From an uncultured Sphingobacteriaceae bacterium (GTDB lineage: Bacteria > Bacteroidota > Bacteroidia > Sphingobacteriales > Sphingobacteriaceae): DNA of 44,824 bases. This document shows positions 43,411-44,824 of the stretch, in pieces. The notes below the pieces were generated by a model. That model was not told where the DNA came from. It did no database searches and was given only the letters and a program-made list of their open reading frames with translations. The position numbers were made by a program, and so were the translations under genes. Location: the NCBI GenBank assembly GCA_946480915.1, contig CAMLLO010000036.1, positions 1 through 44,824 of the forward strand. Reading direction: 5' to 3'. Numbering within the stretch: position 1 is the first letter of the stretch; each line of letters begins with the position of its first letter.

Positions 43411-43815
43411 TTAATCTTCTTCTTCCTCCTCTTCTTTTTCCGGCATGTTAGCCTGATACGACTTAAAAGCTCTGCTTACTGTATCTTCCAGTTCCTTGAT
43501 ATTAAAAGGTTTTTGCAAGATATAGTCAGCACCTGCTTTTTCGGCAAGGGCATCAATATCATCATTCGCTGTAAAATATATTACAGGTATATCCGAATAG
43601 TCCACATTGTTTTTTATAATTTGTGTCGCTATAATTCCCCCTTCATCTGGTATTTTATGATCCATAAAAATTACCGCCGGGTTTATGGACTCAATTTTTT
43701 CGATAATATTATTACAATCCGGAATAGTGTAAACTTCCCAGTCTGCATCAGTTAAAACCAAGGCTACTATTTCAGAAATACTAACATCATCATCACATAC
43801 TAGGACACGTCTCAT
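43411..43815 (-). CDS. single-domain response regulator with acidic tail
   Basis: A 134-residue stand-alone receiver. It has the acidic pair in VCDDDVS, the phosphoacceptor in FMDHKIPDEGG, Thr in YFTAND and the Lys in LQKPFN. The last eight residues are almost all Glu/Asp. The gene stands alone and ends 1 bp from the DUF2027-Smr gene on the other strand. A -7 element lies about 25 bp above the start. Its kinase partner is not in the immediate neighbourhood. Confidence 0.9.
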   Translation of the reverse strand: MRRVLVCDDDVSISEIVALVLTDADWEVYTIPDCNNIIEKIESINPAVIFMDHKIPDEGGIIATQIIKNNVDYSDIPVIYFTANDDIDALAEKAGADYILQKPFNIKELEDTVSRAFKSYQANMPEKEEEEEED

Positions 43816-43839
43816 TGGCTATTTTTATATTGAAGAACA

Positions 43840-43847
43840 CAAAGATA
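43840..43847 (-). promoter_or_regulatory. -7 element of the response-regulator promoter
   Basis: TATCTTTG on the minus strand is a perfect TAnnTTTG, 25 bp above the ATG at 43815. Transcription would begin near 43834, leaving a leader of about 20 nt. Confidence 0.55.
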
Positions 43848-44031
43848 AGCTTGTGCTTTGATTAATAATCAATTATACTGCCAGTCTGATGTTGAAATTC
43901 ACAGACAAAAGTATTCTTGAAAACTTACGCAACATAACTAATAATTCATTAAGTTTTTCGAATAATAAAACACGATGTTCTTTTGTTATAGATACAGATT
44001 AAATCGGAAATTTAAATAAAAAAAAATCTCA

Positions 44032-44824
44032 TTGAAACGTTCAGGAAGTGCTGATTTACCTCTTCATTACGGCCATGTTCCACCATGGCTAGCCGAACGT
44101 ATGGCAAAACTTGGTCTTGCAATAACAGAATCTATCATTACAGAATACGGCAAAACTGAAGTACTAAGGCGACTCAGTGATCCATTTTGGTTTCAAAGCC
44201 TGGGGGCCGTGATGGGTATGGATTGGCATTCGTCCGGAATAACGACTTCCGTAATGGGAGCTTTAAAAAAGGCCATCAACCCACACTCTAAAGAGTTTGG
44301 AATTTATATCTGCGGAGGCAAAGGAAAATATTCTAAAGCTACCCCGAGCGAGCTAACGTCAATATCCGATCGTACAGGATTGGATGCAAACCATTTGATA
44401 AGGTGTAGCAAACTAAGTGCAAAAGTGGATAACACAGCCATTCAGGATGGCTTTCAATTATACATGCATAGCTTTATCGTTAGCGATGAAGGTCTATGGA
44501 CGGTAGTTCAGCAAGGCATGAGAACAGGCAATTCGACAGCCCGCCGTTATCACTGGCATTCTGCAGAATTTGAGTCGTTTGTTGAGGAACCACATACGGC
44601 AATTTGCGGAATAAACCAGGGAAACATTCTTAATATGGTGGCCAAGGAGGCCAAAACGTCAAGGGACGGTATACTCGAACTTACGGTGGAAGCCCCCCAG
44701 AGGATGCTTGCTGAGATTCAAAAACTGGTTATGCCTTCTCATCATGACGTTCGTTCGAAGGATGTTGACCTGAAACGTTTAGGAAGCATGCTGTGGCTTG
44801 CTCATGAGAAACAACCGGCTGATT
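44032..44824 (+). CDS. DUF763 protein (partial at the window end)
   Basis: The frame from TTG 44032 reads MKRSGSADLPLHYGHVPPWL, which is the recognised N-terminus of DUF763 proteins. SDPFWFQSLGAVMGMDWHSSG and HWHSAEFESFVEEPH follow, and the frame runs open for 264 codons to the right edge. DUF763 proteins are found in archaea and bacteria, with unknown function. No ATG fits, so a TTG start is implied. The 216 bp before it contain no clear promoter. The gene continues beyond the window. Confidence 0.85.
   Translation, partial: MKRSGSADLPLHYGHVPPWLAERMAKLGLAITESIITEYGKTEVLRRLSDPFWFQSLGAVMGMDWHSSGITTSVMGALKKAINPHSKEFGIYICGGKGKYSKATPSELTSISDRTGLDANHLIRCSKLSAKVDNTAIQDGFQLYMHSFIVSDEGLWTVVQQGMRTGNSTARRYHWHSAEFESFVEEPHTAICGINQGNILNMVAKEAKTSRDGILELTVEAPQRMLAEIQKLVMPSHHDVRSKDVDLKRLGSMLWLAHEKQPAD

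Noticed and set aside
1..44824. CRISPR arrays, tRNA or rRNA genes, insertion sequences, prophage genes
   Set aside because: I looked for regular direct repeats with spacers, cloverleaf-like segments and transposase motifs and found none that could be supported.

Overview
The window reads as a chromosomal segment of a Bacteroidota bacterium, most likely of the family Sphingobacteriaceae (Pedobacter/Mucilaginibacter relatives). The signs are A+T-rich DNA, almost no Shine-Dalgarno sites, -7 elements of the form TAnnTTTG, many lipoproteins with late lipoboxes ending in SC, PAS/receiver-rich signalling genes, DUF4142, DUF3606, DUF2027-Smr and DUF763 proteins, and an archaeal/eukaryote-type prolyl-tRNA synthetase. 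I see no rRNA, tRNA, CRISPR array, insertion sequence or prophage. The assignment to family is inference from gene content.

Layout. 1-5546 (minus) is the exporter end of an exopolysaccharide locus: a partial and a complete glycosyltransferase, a Wzx-type flippase, a Wzc-like tyrosine autokinase with a C-terminal tyrosine cluster and a Wza-like lipoprotein. 5912-6598 holds three small unknown genes, one of which only makes sense with a -1 frameshift. 6790-10103 pairs an alpha-glucan phosphorylase with a short-chain dehydrogenase. 10397-10921 is a DUF4142 lipoprotein. 11281-20007 is a six-gene minus-strand phosphorelay operon: NIT-domain hybrid kinase, CheR methyltransferase, second kinase, response regulator, receiver-PAS protein with an H-box but no ATPase, and a final receiver. 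An ECF sigma factor is divergent from it at 20196.

20975-24030 has a lipoprotein with Ig-like repeats and a CxxCH haem site, a degenerate BLUF-like protein, and a large lipoprotein with a small Cys/His module. 24165-26705 is the most coherent accessory system: an Rrf2-family regulator with three cysteines, two tandem group-III truncated globins, a [2Fe-2S] ferredoxin, a DGC-type cysteine protein and a lipoprotein azurin, all on one strand, with a shared DNA element in front of the regulator and the first globin. It looks like a nitric-oxide/redox defence or electron-transfer module under local control.

27431-44824 is mostly housekeeping: RF3, a DUF3817 membrane protein, ProS, a Tyr/Gly-rich lipoprotein plus a beta-barrel protein, DUF3606, topoisomerase III, an MBL-fold hydrolase, a PRC-barrel stress protein, a UbiD-type decarboxylase, a PAP2 phosphatase, an N-terminally truncated FRG gene, DUF2027-Smr, a single-domain response regulator and the start of a DUF763 gene. 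Between the MBL hydrolase and the PRC-barrel gene lie two consecutive promoter-hairpin-T-tract units that look like two small RNAs of about 50 nt with a 10-nt perfect complementarity to each other.
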